A DNA stretch of 64,000 nt from JAJDXW01 sp965223775 (GTDB lineage Bacteria > Pseudomonadota > Gammaproteobacteria > HK1), in contig OZ245021.1 of NCBI GenBank assembly GCA_965223775.1, positions 5,332,001-5,396,000 on the forward strand, read 5' to 3'. How positions within the stretch are numbered: position 1 is the first letter of the stretch; each line of letters opens with the position of its first letter. The notes beneath the pieces were generated by a model. That model had not been told where the DNA came from. It was given only the letters and a program-made list of their open reading frames with translations, and searched no databases. Below, one piece after another: positions 25,698-34,190 of this stretch. The position numbers were made by a program, and so were the translations under genes.

Positions 25698-26710
25698 GGC
25701 TCGCAAGGATCCGCTCCGGCGTAACGGGCGAGATCGCGGGCCTCGAACAGGCCGGCGAGCGGCTCGAGCTCCGGATACCCGGCGACCACGTCGAGCAGGT
25801 AGCCGAGGACGAGGGGTATGTCGCCGAGATAGGCCGCCTTGCGGTCTCGATGCCACAGGCGGGCGAAGATGCCGGCCACCTTGATGTGCCGCTGGACGCC
25901 CATGAGGTCGAAATCGCGCCGCACGCGGGCCCGGACCGCGTCCACCGGCAGCTCCGCGGACAGGAGCCCGGCCTGCGTCGCGAGGCCGGTGTAGTCGTCC
26001 AGCCACTCGTAGACCCGCGGTGCCGGCCACGAGATGTACGCATCGCGAAACAGGCTCACCGGGTCGTAGGTCAGGGGACCGGCCACCGCGTCCTGGAAGT
26101 CGAGGATCCCGGGGTTGCGTGCGTGCACCATCAGGTTCCGGGAGTGATAGTCGCGGTGCACGAAGACCCGGGGCTGCGCGAGCGCCGCCTCGATGAGAAG
26201 AGCGAACGCTTCGTCGAGCACCCGTCTCTCCGTTCCAGTCGGCGGCCGGCCGAGATGGGCGCCCAGAAACCACTCCGGAAACAGCTCGAGCTCCGCGGCC
26301 AATCGCGCCTCGTCGTACGGCGGCACCGCATCCGCCGGGACCTTGTCCTGCATCCGGACCAGAGCCGCGAGCGCATCCCGGTACAGGGCGGGCGCACTGG
26401 CCCCGTCGAGCCGGTCCAGATAGGACACGGAGCCGAGGTCGTCGAGCAGCAGGAAACCCCGGTCGAGGTCAAAGGCGTGGACCTCCGGCACGTTCACGCC
26501 GGCCGCCCGCAGCAGGCCCGCCACGTGCACGAAGGGCCGCGAGTCCTCGTTGTCCGGAGGAGCGTCCATCACCACGAACGACTCGCGGTCCGTACGCAGC
26601 CGCAGGTAGCGACGAAAGCTCGCATCGCCGGCGAGAGGCTCGAGGCGCCCTCGAAGCCCGGCCGCCTCGTCGAGCCAGTCGCGAAGCAGGACGTCCCTGC
26701 CTGAGCTCAT
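25694..26710 (-). CDS. amgK: N-acetylmuramate/N-acetylglucosamine anomeric kinase
   Basis: 338 residues from ATG at 26710 (MSSGRDVLLRDWLDEAAG). It is an aminoglycoside-phosphotransferase fold kinase. The GDASFRRYLRL nucleotide loop, the catalytic HRDYHSRNLMV and the metal-binding GILDFQDAVAGPLTYD motif are all there. AmgK phosphorylates MurNAc at C1, feeding MurU directly downstream. The pair lets muropeptide sugars re-enter wall synthesis. It is divergent from kdsD. Confidence 0.9.
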   Translation of the reverse strand: MSSGRDVLLRDWLDEAAGLRGRLEPLAGDASFRRYLRLRTDRESFVVMDAPPDNEDSRPFVHVAGLLRAAGVNVPEVHAFDLDRGFLLLDDLGSVSYLDRLDGASAPALYRDALAALVRMQDKVPADAVPPYDEARLAAELELFPEWFLGAHLGRPPTGTERRVLDEAFALLIEAALAQPRVFVHRDYHSRNLMVHARNPGILDFQDAVAGPLTYDPVSLFRDAYISWPAPRVYEWLDDYTGLATQAGLLSAELPVDAVRARVRRDFDLMGVQRHIKVAGIFARLWHRDRKAAYLGDIPLVLGYLLDVVAGYPELEPLAGLFEARDLARYAGADPCEP

Positions 26711-26826
26711 CGATCCGCCCCGCGGACCGATGCCCGCGACCGGCCCGGGCGGGCCGCCATTGCACGGCTCCGGCCAATCAATTCCAATAGGGTGCACCGC
26801 CTTCCGCCGGGATCCCCCCCAACCGC

Positions 26827-27798
26827 ATGAGCAAGAGCACCCTCCTCCGGCTCGGGACCGATGTCATCCGCACGGAGATCGACGCGCTCCGTGGACTCCT
26901 GCCCCGGATCGACGACGACTTCGCCCGCGCCTGCGAGATCATCCTCGAACGTCCGGGACGCGTGATCGTGACCGGAATGGGCAAGTCCGGGCACGTGGGA
27001 CACAAGGTGGCGTCGACGCTGGCCAGCGCCGGAACGCCTGCGTTCTTCGTTCATCCAGGGGAGGCGAGCCACGGCGACCTCGGAATGATCACGCGCGAGG
27101 ATACGGTCATCGCGTTCTCGAATTCCGGCGAAACGGCCGAGATCCTGACCATCGTGCCCCTCATCAAGCGGATCGGGGTACCGCTCATTACCCTGACCGG
27201 CAATCCATCGTCGCGCCTGGCGCGCGAAGCGGACGTGAACATCGATGTGAGCGTCGCGAAGGAAGCCTGTCCGCTCGGACTCGCTCCCACGGCCAGCACC
27301 ACCGCGGCGCTCGCGATGGGAGACGCGATCGCGATTGCGCTCCTCGAAGCCCGGGACTTCGGGGCGGAGGACTTCGCCCGCTCTCATCCGGGTGGACAGC
27401 TCGGGCGCCGCCTTCTGATCCGGGTGAAGGACCTCATGCACACCGGGAGCCGCATGCCGATGGTCGGCCCGGATACGCTGACGAGCGACGCCCTGCTGGA
27501 AATGACGGCCAAGACTCTGGGCATGACCTCCATCGTGGACCCTGACGGCCGCCTCCTCGGCGTCTTCACGGACGGGGATCTGCGCAGGGCCCTCGACAAC
27601 GGCATCGATCTGCGCGAGACCCCCATCCGGAGCGTGATGACCCCGAAAGGGGTGACCGTATCGCCGGAGACCCTTGCCGCCGCGTGTCTCAACATCCTCG
27701 AGAAACGGAAGATTACCGCGTTGGTGGTGGTCGACGAAGAGCACCGGCAAATCGGAATCCTGCACCTTCACGATCTACTGAGAGCAGGGATACTTTAA
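26827..27798 (+). CDS. kdsD: D-arabinose-5-phosphate isomerase
   Basis: 323 residues: a SIS domain (about 40-175; GRVIVTGMGKSGHVGHKVAS, FSNSGETAEIL) followed by two CBS domains (about 205-323; VKDLMHTG, RSVMTPKGVTVSPE). It converts ribulose-5-P to arabinose-5-P, the first step to Kdo for lipopolysaccharide. It begins the lpt-rpoN locus. In most gammaproteobacteria kdsC follows it; here a PanE-like gene is in that position. Confidence 0.94.
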   Translation: MSKSTLLRLGTDVIRTEIDALRGLLPRIDDDFARACEIILERPGRVIVTGMGKSGHVGHKVASTLASAGTPAFFVHPGEASHGDLGMITREDTVIAFSNSGETAEILTIVPLIKRIGVPLITLTGNPSSRLAREADVNIDVSVAKEACPLGLAPTASTTAALAMGDAIAIALLEARDFGAEDFARSHPGGQLGRRLLIRVKDLMHTGSRMPMVGPDTLTSDALLEMTAKTLGMTSIVDPDGRLLGVFTDGDLRRALDNGIDLRETPIRSVMTPKGVTVSPETLAAACLNILEKRKITALVVVDEEHRQIGILHLHDLLRAGIL

Positions 27799-27923
27799 CC
27801 CGCATCCCGCCCCCGCGTTGCGCCGCGAACCGGCGTCCTGACAACGAACGCGCGAACGATGCAGGTTAAACTGGTCGAGTGGACGGGCGCGCGCGCCGCA
27901 CCGGAGACCGCATGGAGACAGGC

Positions 27924-28982
27924 ATGTACAACATCATGATCATGGGCGCCTCCTACGGGGCGCTGCTCGGCATCAAGCTCTGCGCCGCGGGCCATTCCAC
28001 GACGCTCGTCTGCCTGCCCGAAGAGGCCGAGCTCATCAACCGGGAAGGCCAGCGGGTGAGGATGCCGGTGAAGGGACGCAACGACCTCGTGGAGGTCGAT
28101 TCGCGGAAGCTGCCGGGCCGCCTGACCGGCGCCACCACCGGGGTCGTGGACCCCGCGGATTTCGATCTGGTCGCCCTTGCGATGCAGGAGCCCCAGTATG
28201 GCGCGCCGGGGGTGCGCGAGCTTCTGGATGCAGTCGCCCGGTCCGCCGTCCCCTGCATGTCCATCATGAACATGCCGCCGCTCCCCTACCTTGCGCGGAT
28301 TCCGGGACTCGACGTCGAGCCTCTTCGCGCCTGCTATACCGATCCCTCCGTGTGGGACTCGTTCGTTCCGGAGAACATGACCCTTTGCAGCCCGGACGCG
28401 CAGGCGTTCCGCCCCCCCGAGGAAGGGACCAACGTGCTCCAGGTCAGCCTCCCGACGAACTTCCGGTCCGCCCGATTCGAGTCGGACGAGCACACCTCCA
28501 TGCTGCGGGGCCTGCAGGCCGACATCGAGGCCATTCGATACGATGACGGCAGCGGGCCGGTCGAGCTGTCCGTCAAGCTCAAGGTGCACGACTCCGTGTT
28601 CGTCCCGCTGGCGAAGTGGAGCATGCTGCTGGCCGGCAACTACCGTTGCGTGCAGAAGGAGGACATGCGCGCGATCCGGGACGCGGTCCACCGGGACCTC
28701 GACCTGTCGCGGTCGGTATACGACTGGGTGAACTCGGTATGCAGGGCGATCGGCGCGTCCGCGGAGGACCAGGTCCCCTTCGAGAAATATGCGAACGCGG
28801 CGAGGGGGCTGACCAAGCCCTCGTCCGCGGCGCGGGCCCTGCTCGCCGGCGCCCCCCGCATCGAACGCGCCGACCACCTGGTACAGACGATCGCGGCCCG
28901 GAAAGGCATGCGGTCGGTGGTCGTGGACGAGAGCGTGCGGCTCGTGGACGGCTGGCTGTCCGCCAACCGCCAGGCCGGGTGA
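27924..28982 (+). CDS. PanE/ApbA-like NAD(P)-binding protein in the kdsC position
   Basis: 352 residues from ATG at 27924 (GGAG seven bases upstream; ATG at 27912 also possible). A Rossmann start MYNIMIMGASYGALLGIKLC gives GxSxGxxxG, followed by a ketopantoate-reductase-like N-terminal domain (DLVALAMQEPQYGAPGVREL). The C-terminal helical half contains SVKLKVHDSVFVPLAKWSML, resembling the PanE C-domain lysine region. True PanE makes pantoate, but the glycine pattern and location argue for another 2-hydroxyacid or related substrate. It lies between kdsD and lptC, where KdsC (Kdo-8-P phosphatase) usually sits; it is not a phosphatase. Confidence 0.7.
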   Translation: MYNIMIMGASYGALLGIKLCAAGHSTTLVCLPEEAELINREGQRVRMPVKGRNDLVEVDSRKLPGRLTGATTGVVDPADFDLVALAMQEPQYGAPGVRELLDAVARSAVPCMSIMNMPPLPYLARIPGLDVEPLRACYTDPSVWDSFVPENMTLCSPDAQAFRPPEEGTNVLQVSLPTNFRSARFESDEHTSMLRGLQADIEAIRYDDGSGPVELSVKLKVHDSVFVPLAKWSMLLAGNYRCVQKEDMRAIRDAVHRDLDLSRSVYDWVNSVCRAIGASAEDQVPFEKYANAARGLTKPSSAARALLAGAPRIERADHLVQTIAARKGMRSVVVDESVRLVDGWLSANRQAG

Positions 28983-28994
28983 CGGTTGCCGGAG

Positions 28995-29591
28995 ATGCCG
29001 CCGGCGCAAGGCAGGAAGGCCCGCCCCCCGGCTCTTCGTCATTCCGTCGCGCCGGAGGTCCTCGCGACCGTCGCGGCGGCGGTCCTCGCGCTCGGGTGGT
29101 TCGCGTTCCCTCTGCCGCTCCACTCGCCCGGCCCCGCCCCTGCCCCCGGCTCGCCCCCGCACCTGTTGATCGAGCAGGTCGACGCATTGACCACCGACCC
29201 CTTGGGGCGCATGTTCCGGCGGCTGCGGGCGGACGAGCTGCGGCGCATGACCCCGAAGTCGAAGTCCGTGCTCGTGCGCCCTCGCCTGACCGTGTTCCCC
29301 GCGGCCGGACCGAGATGGCACTTCGAGGCCGCGAGCGGCGAGGTTTCTCCCGACGGTAAAAACATTTATCTTCCAGGGCCGGTACAGGGGCGGCGCGACG
29401 CGGTCGAGCCGCTCGAGATCGACAGTCGCGACCTGCGGATAATGGCCACGAACAACTACGGCGAGTCCGACGAACCCGCCACCGTTCGCGCAGCGACCTT
29501 CGAGGCGCGAGGTACGGGCGTGAAGATCTGGCTGGAGGAAGGCCGGATCGAGTTCCTGAGCGACGCCAGCGGCGTCATGCGACCACGGTGA
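28995..29591 (+). CDS. lptC: Lipopolysaccharide export protein LptC
   Basis: About 198 residues (ATG 28995, or TTG 28986). A single anchor helix (VLATVAAAVLALGWFAFPLP) is followed by the periplasmic OstA-like beta-jellyroll, with PRWHFEAASGEVSPDGKNIY and a YGESDEPATVRAATFEARGT stretch. LptC links the inner-membrane LptBFG complex to LptA for LPS transport. Sequence is divergent, as usual for LptC, so the call leans on its position directly before lptA, which it overlaps by four bases if GTG 29588 is used. Confidence 0.82.
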   Translation: MPPAQGRKARPPALRHSVAPEVLATVAAAVLALGWFAFPLPLHSPGPAPAPGSPPHLLIEQVDALTTDPLGRMFRRLRADELRRMTPKSKSVLVRPRLTVFPAAGPRWHFEAASGEVSPDGKNIYLPGPVQGRRDAVEPLEIDSRDLRIMATNNYGESDEPATVRAATFEARGTGVKIWLEEGRIEFLSDASGVMRPR

Positions 29592-29605
29592 CCGGGAGGC
29601 CTGCC

Positions 29606-30094
29606 ATGCAAACCCGTCTCCTGTTGCTCCTGCTTGCTCTCGCCGCGTGTCCGACCGGGGCCGGCGCCCTGTCGACCGACCGGGAGCAGCCGGTCCGAAT
29701 CGACGCCAAGTCGGCGAGCCTCAACGATCAGAAGCGCATCGCCACCTACAAGGGCGAGGTGGTCATCGTCCAGGGCAGCCTTCGCATCACCGGCGACCTG
29801 GTCACCATGTACTTCGACGAACGCTATGACCTCGAAAGGCTCGTCTCGGAAGGCGAACCGGCCCGATTCCAGCAGCGCCTGGAAGACGGTCAGGTGCAGA
29901 ATGGCCGGGCCGAGCGCATCGAGTACCAGGTGGAGGACGGCGCCATGCTCTTTGTCGGGGGCGCGCAGATCGCACAGGGCGAGTTCCGGATGAACGCCGA
30001 GCGCATCGACTACAACTCGGTCACCGGCAGCATCCAGGGAGCGGGAGAGGAAGACCGCCGCGTCACGATCACCCTGCGGGGCGGGAAGAAGTGA
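29606..30094 (+). CDS. lptA: Periplasmic lipopolysaccharide transport protein LptA
   Basis: 162 residues from ATG 29606 (GGGAGG eight bases upstream; an in-frame GTG at 29588 is less likely). A Sec signal of six leucines leads to a cleavage near AGA-LS. The mature OstA domain starts EQPVRIDAKSASLNDQKRIA and continues YKGEVVIVQGSLRITGD and GAQIAQGEFRMNAERIDYNS. It bridges the periplasm for LPS export. The stop overlaps the lptB start (GTGA). Confidence 0.92.
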   Translation: MQTRLLLLLLALAACPTGAGALSTDREQPVRIDAKSASLNDQKRIATYKGEVVIVQGSLRITGDLVTMYFDERYDLERLVSEGEPARFQQRLEDGQVQNGRAERIEYQVEDGAMLFVGGAQIAQGEFRMNAERIDYNSVTGSIQGAGEEDRRVTITLRGGKK

Positions 30095-30816
30095 GCTCGC
30101 TTACCGCCCGGGGGCTCGCGAAGCGTTTTGGCTCCCGCACGGTCGTCGAAGACGTGAGCCTCATGGTGCAAAGCGGAGAGGTGGTGGGATTCCTCGGTCC
30201 CAACGGTGCGGGGAAGTCGACGAGCTTTCACATGCTCGTCGGCCTCATCCCGGCCGATGGCGGAACCATTCATCTCGACGAGATCGATCTGACGGACCGC
30301 CCGATGCACGTGCGCGCGCGCCTCGGGCTCGGCTTTCTTCCCCAGGAGCCTTCCATCTTTCGCAAGCTCACGGTGGAGCGGAACCTTCTTGCGGTCCTTG
30401 AGCTGCGCCGCGACCTCGATTCGGGCCTTCGCGGACGGTGGGCCCTGCAGCTCATGCAGGCGTTCGGTCTCGAGCACCTGCGCGACGCACGCGGTGAGAA
30501 CCTCTCCGGGGGCGAACGGCGCCGGGTCGAGATCGCTCGGGCGCTCGCCGCGAGGCCACGCTTCATGCTGCTGGACGAACCCTTCGCGGGCGTCGACCCG
30601 ATCTCCGTATCCGAGATCCACGGTCTCATTCGCCAGTTGAGCGAGCGCGGGATCGGAGTGCTCGTAACCGACCATAACGTGCGGGAGACGCTCGGGATCT
30701 GCGATCGCGGATACATCGTCAACGAAGGCCGGATCATCTGCCACGGATCGCCGGACGACATCGCCGACGATCCCACGGTCCGCGATGTCTATCTGGGGCA
30801 GGACTTCATCCTGTAG
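30091..30816 (+). CDS. lptB: LPS export ABC transporter ATPase LptB
   Basis: 241 residues from GTG 30091. Walker A GPNGAGKSTSFHMLVG, signature LSGGERRRVEIARALA and Walker B FMLLDEPFAGVDPISV are complete; H-loop TDHNVRETL follows. LptB powers LptFG to extract LPS from the inner membrane. lptF and lptG are not in the window, as usual. The gene overlaps lptA and precedes rpoN by 53 bases. Confidence 0.96.
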   Translation: MSSLTARGLAKRFGSRTVVEDVSLMVQSGEVVGFLGPNGAGKSTSFHMLVGLIPADGGTIHLDEIDLTDRPMHVRARLGLGFLPQEPSIFRKLTVERNLLAVLELRRDLDSGLRGRWALQLMQAFGLEHLRDARGENLSGGERRRVEIARALAARPRFMLLDEPFAGVDPISVSEIHGLIRQLSERGIGVLVTDHNVRETLGICDRGYIVNEGRIICHGSPDDIADDPTVRDVYLGQDFIL

Positions 30817-30869
30817 AGGGAGGCTCCCATCCGTATCCGCCACCGCCCGGACGGCCAGCGACGACTGCA

Positions 30870-32216
30870 ATGAAGCAGACCCTGGGGCTCAAGCTCGGAC
30901 AGCAGCTCGCGATGACGCCGCAGATGCGTCAGGCGATACGTCTGCTGCAGCTATCCACGCTCGAGCTCCGGGGCGAGCTGGGGCAACTTCTCGAGTCGAA
31001 CTACATGCTCGAGATGGACGATGAGCCTCCGCGCGAAGAATGGGGAGGAGGACCCGTCCGGGACCATCAGGGAAGGGGCACGGATTCGTTGCCCGAACCC
31101 GAGGAATCGCTGCGCGATCGGCTGTTCTGGCAACTCAACAGCGCGCGCTTCTCCGGCGAGGACCACCTCATCGGGACGGTCATCATCGATTCCATCGACG
31201 AGCGCGGATATCTCGAATGCTCCATGGACGACTTGCTCGACGCGCTCGAGCACCTGGGTCTCAGGGCCGAATCCGAGGAGGTCGAGGCGGTCCTGCAACG
31301 CGTGCAGCGGTTCGAACCGCCCGGCGTCGCCGCTCGCTCGCTCTCGGAATGCCTGCTGCGCCAGCTTGAGGAGACCGCCGCCGACATGCCGCACCGGGAA
31401 CTCGCCATGCGCATCGCCCGTCACCATCTCGAGGCGCTCGCCCGGCGCGACCTCGCGGGACTGGTGCGCCGCAACGAGACGACCCGCGAAGAGCTGGGCG
31501 GCGCCCTGGCGCTGTTGCGGACGTTGAACCCGCGTCCGGGCGCGGGCTACCCGGGACCGCCGACCGAATACGTCACACCCGATCTCAGGGTGTTCCGGGT
31601 CGCGGGAGACTGGCGGGTGGAGCTGAACGCGGGCGCGATCCCGCAGGTGCGCATCAACCCCGTCTACGCGGAGCTCGTCCGGCGAGGCGACCAGGGGACC
31701 GAGAACCTGTCCCTCAGGCAGCACCTGTCCGAAGCGCGATGGCTCATCAGGAACCTCGCGAACCGCGCCGAGACGCTCCTTCGCGTTGCACGGGCGATCA
31801 TTCGGCGCCAGTCGGACTTCCTCAAGCGCGGCGAGGAGGGGATGCAGCCGCTGGTGCTGCGCGACATCGCATCCGAGCTCGATCTGCACGAATCGACCGT
31901 GTCCCGGGTAACCAACCGGAAATACGTGCAGACCCCACGCGGGGTGTTCGAGCTCAAGTACTTCTTCTCCAGCCAGATTTCGACCGTGGACGGGGGCGCC
32001 GCCTCGGCCACCGCAATCCGGGCCCGCCTTCGCAAGATCATCGAGGGGGAAGAACCCGGGCGGCCCTGCAGCGACCGGCGCCTGGCCTCGGATCTCGAGC
32101 GGGCCGGGTTCCGGGTCGCCCGCCGGACGGTTGCGAAGTACCGGGAATCGATGGGGATCCCGCCCGCGAACGAAAGGCGCCGCGAACGCGCCGTCAACCT
32201 CAACGTCAGCGCCTGA
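30870..32216 (+). CDS. rpoN: RNA polymerase sigma-54 factor
   Basis: 448 residues. The glutamine-rich activator region opens the protein (MKQTLGLKLGQQLAMTPQMR). The core-binding region follows (about 80-270). The helix-turn-helix is in LRDIASELDLHESTVSRVTN, and the RpoN box reads VARRTVAKYRESMGIP near residue 420, contacting the -24 promoter element. It is somewhat shorter than E. coli RpoN because the acidic region II is short. No obvious -24/-12 promoter was noticed in this window. Confidence 0.96.
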   Translation: MKQTLGLKLGQQLAMTPQMRQAIRLLQLSTLELRGELGQLLESNYMLEMDDEPPREEWGGGPVRDHQGRGTDSLPEPEESLRDRLFWQLNSARFSGEDHLIGTVIIDSIDERGYLECSMDDLLDALEHLGLRAESEEVEAVLQRVQRFEPPGVAARSLSECLLRQLEETAADMPHRELAMRIARHHLEALARRDLAGLVRRNETTREELGGALALLRTLNPRPGAGYPGPPTEYVTPDLRVFRVAGDWRVELNAGAIPQVRINPVYAELVRRGDQGTENLSLRQHLSEARWLIRNLANRAETLLRVARAIIRRQSDFLKRGEEGMQPLVLRDIASELDLHESTVSRVTNRKYVQTPRGVFELKYFFSSQISTVDGGAASATAIRARLRKIIEGEEPGRPCSDRRLASDLERAGFRVARRTVAKYRESMGIPPANERRRERAVNLNVSA

Positions 32217-32244
32217 TTGTGGTAAGACCGGGAGGACACTTTCG

Positions 32245-32577
32245 ATGCAACTGAACGTAACCGGCCGTCACATGGAGGTCACCGAGGCGCTCGAGTCGTA
32301 TGCCCGCACCAAGCTCGGGCGGCTGGAGCGACACTTCGATCACGTCACCAACGTCCATGTCGTGCTCTCGGTAGAGCGGGTACGGCACCGGGCGGAGGCC
32401 ACCGTGCACGTGACGGGCCGGGAGCTCTTTGCCGACGCGGTGGAGGACGAGATGTACGCGGCCATCGATGCGCTCGCCGACAAGCTCGACCGCCAGATCA
32501 AGCGCTACAAGGAGAAGACGACCGACCACCATCGCGGATCCGGAGGGTTGAAGGCGAACCCCCCCGCGGGTCCGTAG
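32245..32577 (+). CDS. hpf: Ribosome hibernation promoting factor (short HPF)
   Basis: 110 residues. ATG 32245 is preceded by GGGAGGA at eight bases, and family sequence starts directly (MQLNVTGRHMEVTEALESYA). It has the beta-alpha fold that lies in the ribosomal decoding channel in stationary phase, with EDEMYAAIDALADKLDRQIK typical. It is the last gene of the lpt-rpoN run; ptsN and rapZ, normally next, are absent, and dispersed repeat B follows instead. Confidence 0.94.
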   Translation: MQLNVTGRHMEVTEALESYARTKLGRLERHFDHVTNVHVVLSVERVRHRAEATVHVTGRELFADAVEDEMYAAIDALADKLDRQIKRYKEKTTDHHRGSGGLKANPPAGP

Positions 32578-32732
32578 GAACACGGCCCCGGCCCGGTTCC
32601 GGTCCAGCCTCCCTTCCGCTTTCGCCGCCGGGAAGCCGCGGGAGCGGCCGTCGCCACGCGCGACGGGAGCCGCCGGTCACCGCGCTCGGAGCGGCGATAC
32701 GGCGAGAGAGGCGAGCCCGCGTTCTCCGGGGG

Positions 32733-32978
32733 CTGGCCCGGAAAAATCACCGATTTCTTGGCTAGCGGACGCCAATCTGTCGCTTCGCGCTCCCAAGGTC
32801 GCCGTGGTAGCGGGCCGTACTCCCTCAAGCCGCTTCGACAGCGCGTACGCGCTAGTGTCGCCTACGCCTTCGCCAGCGCGTAAGCGCTCTTTCAGTCCGT
32901 GCGGCCCGCTACCACGGCATTCTGCTTCGCAGCTTCGCGGCGCCCTCGCGACGAAAATCGGTGAGATTTCCGGGCTAG
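32733..32978. repeat. Dispersed nested-palindrome element, copy B (246 bp)
   Basis: Outer arms: CTGGCCCGGAAAAATCACCG at the left and its approximate complement ending CGGGCTAG at the right. The inner stem is a perfect 17 bp (GCCGTGGTAGCGGGCCG with CGGCCCGCTACCACGGC), different from copy A but self-complementary. Same orientation as A. It fills the gap between convergent hpf and cpoB. The terminal CTAG contains the cpoB stop codon. A hairpin module TCTGCTTCGCAGCTTCGC is present, as in copies D and F. Confidence 0.85.
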
Positions 32979-33949
32979 GGCAGGCGCTCGAGCCGGTCGC
33001 GGGCGAGCTTCGCCTCGGAGGTGTCCGGAGCGGACTCCACGAGCGCCCTCAACACTTCCGACGCCTCCTCGGTACGACCGAGCTCGTGGAGGATGAACCC
33101 GATCTTGAGCCTCGCACCGGGGATCCTCGTGCTGTCGGGATGGTCATCGACCAGCACCCTGAACTCCTGGAGGGCGGGCTCGAACCTCCGGAGCGCGTAG
33201 AGGCACTCTCCCGTCCAGAACCTGGCCGTGTCCCGGTAACGGCTGTCCGGGTAAGCGGCCAGGAATTGCGTGAACGCGTTTGCGGCGCGCTCGAACCGGC
33301 CTTCGGAGAGCAGATCGAAGGCGAGCTGGTAACGTTCCTGCTCCTCCACGGGGTCGTACTGCGGCAGGCTCTCGGACCGCGGCGTCGGGCCGGAACGTTC
33401 GCCTCCCGCTCCCGGTTCCGCTGCGCCGGGAGAAGCCCCCTCCGGCGTGCCAGTGCCGGGCTCTCCCGACTCCCCCGGACTCGTGGAGTCCACTGCCACG
33501 GTGGACGAACCGGCTCCGGGTTCCGCCGCCGGACCGGGAGTCTCCACCTCTTTCGGCGGTGCCCCGGCAACCTCCGAAGCCGACTGCGCGAACCGATGGG
33601 CGAGCCGGTCCAGCTCGGCATACAGGTCCTGCTGCCGGCCCTGAAACGATTCGAGAGAGTGCGCCTGGATCTCCGTACGGTCACGCAGCACCTGAATCTC
33701 CTTCGCGAGACGATCGATCCGGGCTATGAGATCCAGGAGCGCGCTGGCGCCGAGGCGACCTTCGAGCTCTTCGATGCGGGCCTTGAGCTCGCGTACGGAC
33801 GATTCGGTGGCGAGAGCGGGTGGTGCGCCGGCAGCAGCCGGTGTACCGGTCTGGGCGGCGGCCGGCGGCGCGAAGAAGTGCAGAAACGCGAGCGCGGCCA
33901 GGACCAGGGCCACCTGATCGGTCCGGGGACCGGTGCGTGCAGCTTTCAT
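32975..33949 (-). CDS. cpoB: Cell division coordinator / Tol-Pal system protein
   Basis: 324 residues with a Sec signal (about 1-32, ending PAAAQ). An N-terminal coiled-coil trimerisation region (about 48-115, SSVRELKARIEELEGRLGAS) is followed by a low-complexity Pro/Gly/Glu linker and C-terminal TPR repeats (about 205-324, YQLAFDLLSEGRFERAANAF, and two further units). CpoB couples PBP1B and Tol activity in the periplasm. It is the last gene of the tol-pal operon, separated from pal by repeat copy C. Its TAG stop is the CTAG end of repeat B. Confidence 0.93.
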   Translation of the reverse strand: MKAARTGPRTDQVALVLAALAFLHFFAPPAAAQTGTPAAAGAPPALATESSVRELKARIEELEGRLGASALLDLIARIDRLAKEIQVLRDRTEIQAHSLESFQGRQQDLYAELDRLAHRFAQSASEVAGAPPKEVETPGPAAEPGAGSSTVAVDSTSPGESGEPGTGTPEGASPGAAEPGAGGERSGPTPRSESLPQYDPVEEQERYQLAFDLLSEGRFERAANAFTQFLAAYPDSRYRDTARFWTGECLYALRRFEPALQEFRVLVDDHPDSTRIPGARLKIGFILHELGRTEEASEVLRALVESAPDTSEAKLARDRLERLP

Positions 33950-33970
33950 CCTGCGGACCTCGGGACCCTG

Positions 33971-34178
33971 CTAGCCCGGAAATCTCACCAGCTTTCGTCG
34001 CGAGGGCGGCGAGACGGCGCTGTGACAGGCCGCACGGACCGAAAGAGCGCGTACGCGCTGGCGAAGGCGTAGCCGACACTAGCGCGTTCGCGCTGTCGAA
34101 GCGGCTTGAGGGAGTACGGCCTGTCACAGCGCATGGATCGGCGTCCGCAGCAGAAAGCTGGTGAGATTTGCGGGCTGG
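33971..34178. repeat. Dispersed nested-palindrome element, copy C (208 bp)
   Basis: The reverse-oriented twin of copy A, equal in length. Left CTAGCCCGGAAATCTCACC, right end GGTGAGATTTGCGGGCTGG. The inner perfect stem is GCGCTGTGACAGGCCG (from 34018) with CGGCCTGTCACAGCGC. It is inserted inside the tol-pal operon between pal and cpoB, where its stem may affect transcription of cpoB. Confidence 0.85.
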
Positions 34179-34190
34179 CCCTGGGCGGCA

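Noticed and set aside
32578..32732. A terminator for hpf
   Set aside because: GC-rich but no clear stem with T-run; repeat B begins shortly after.
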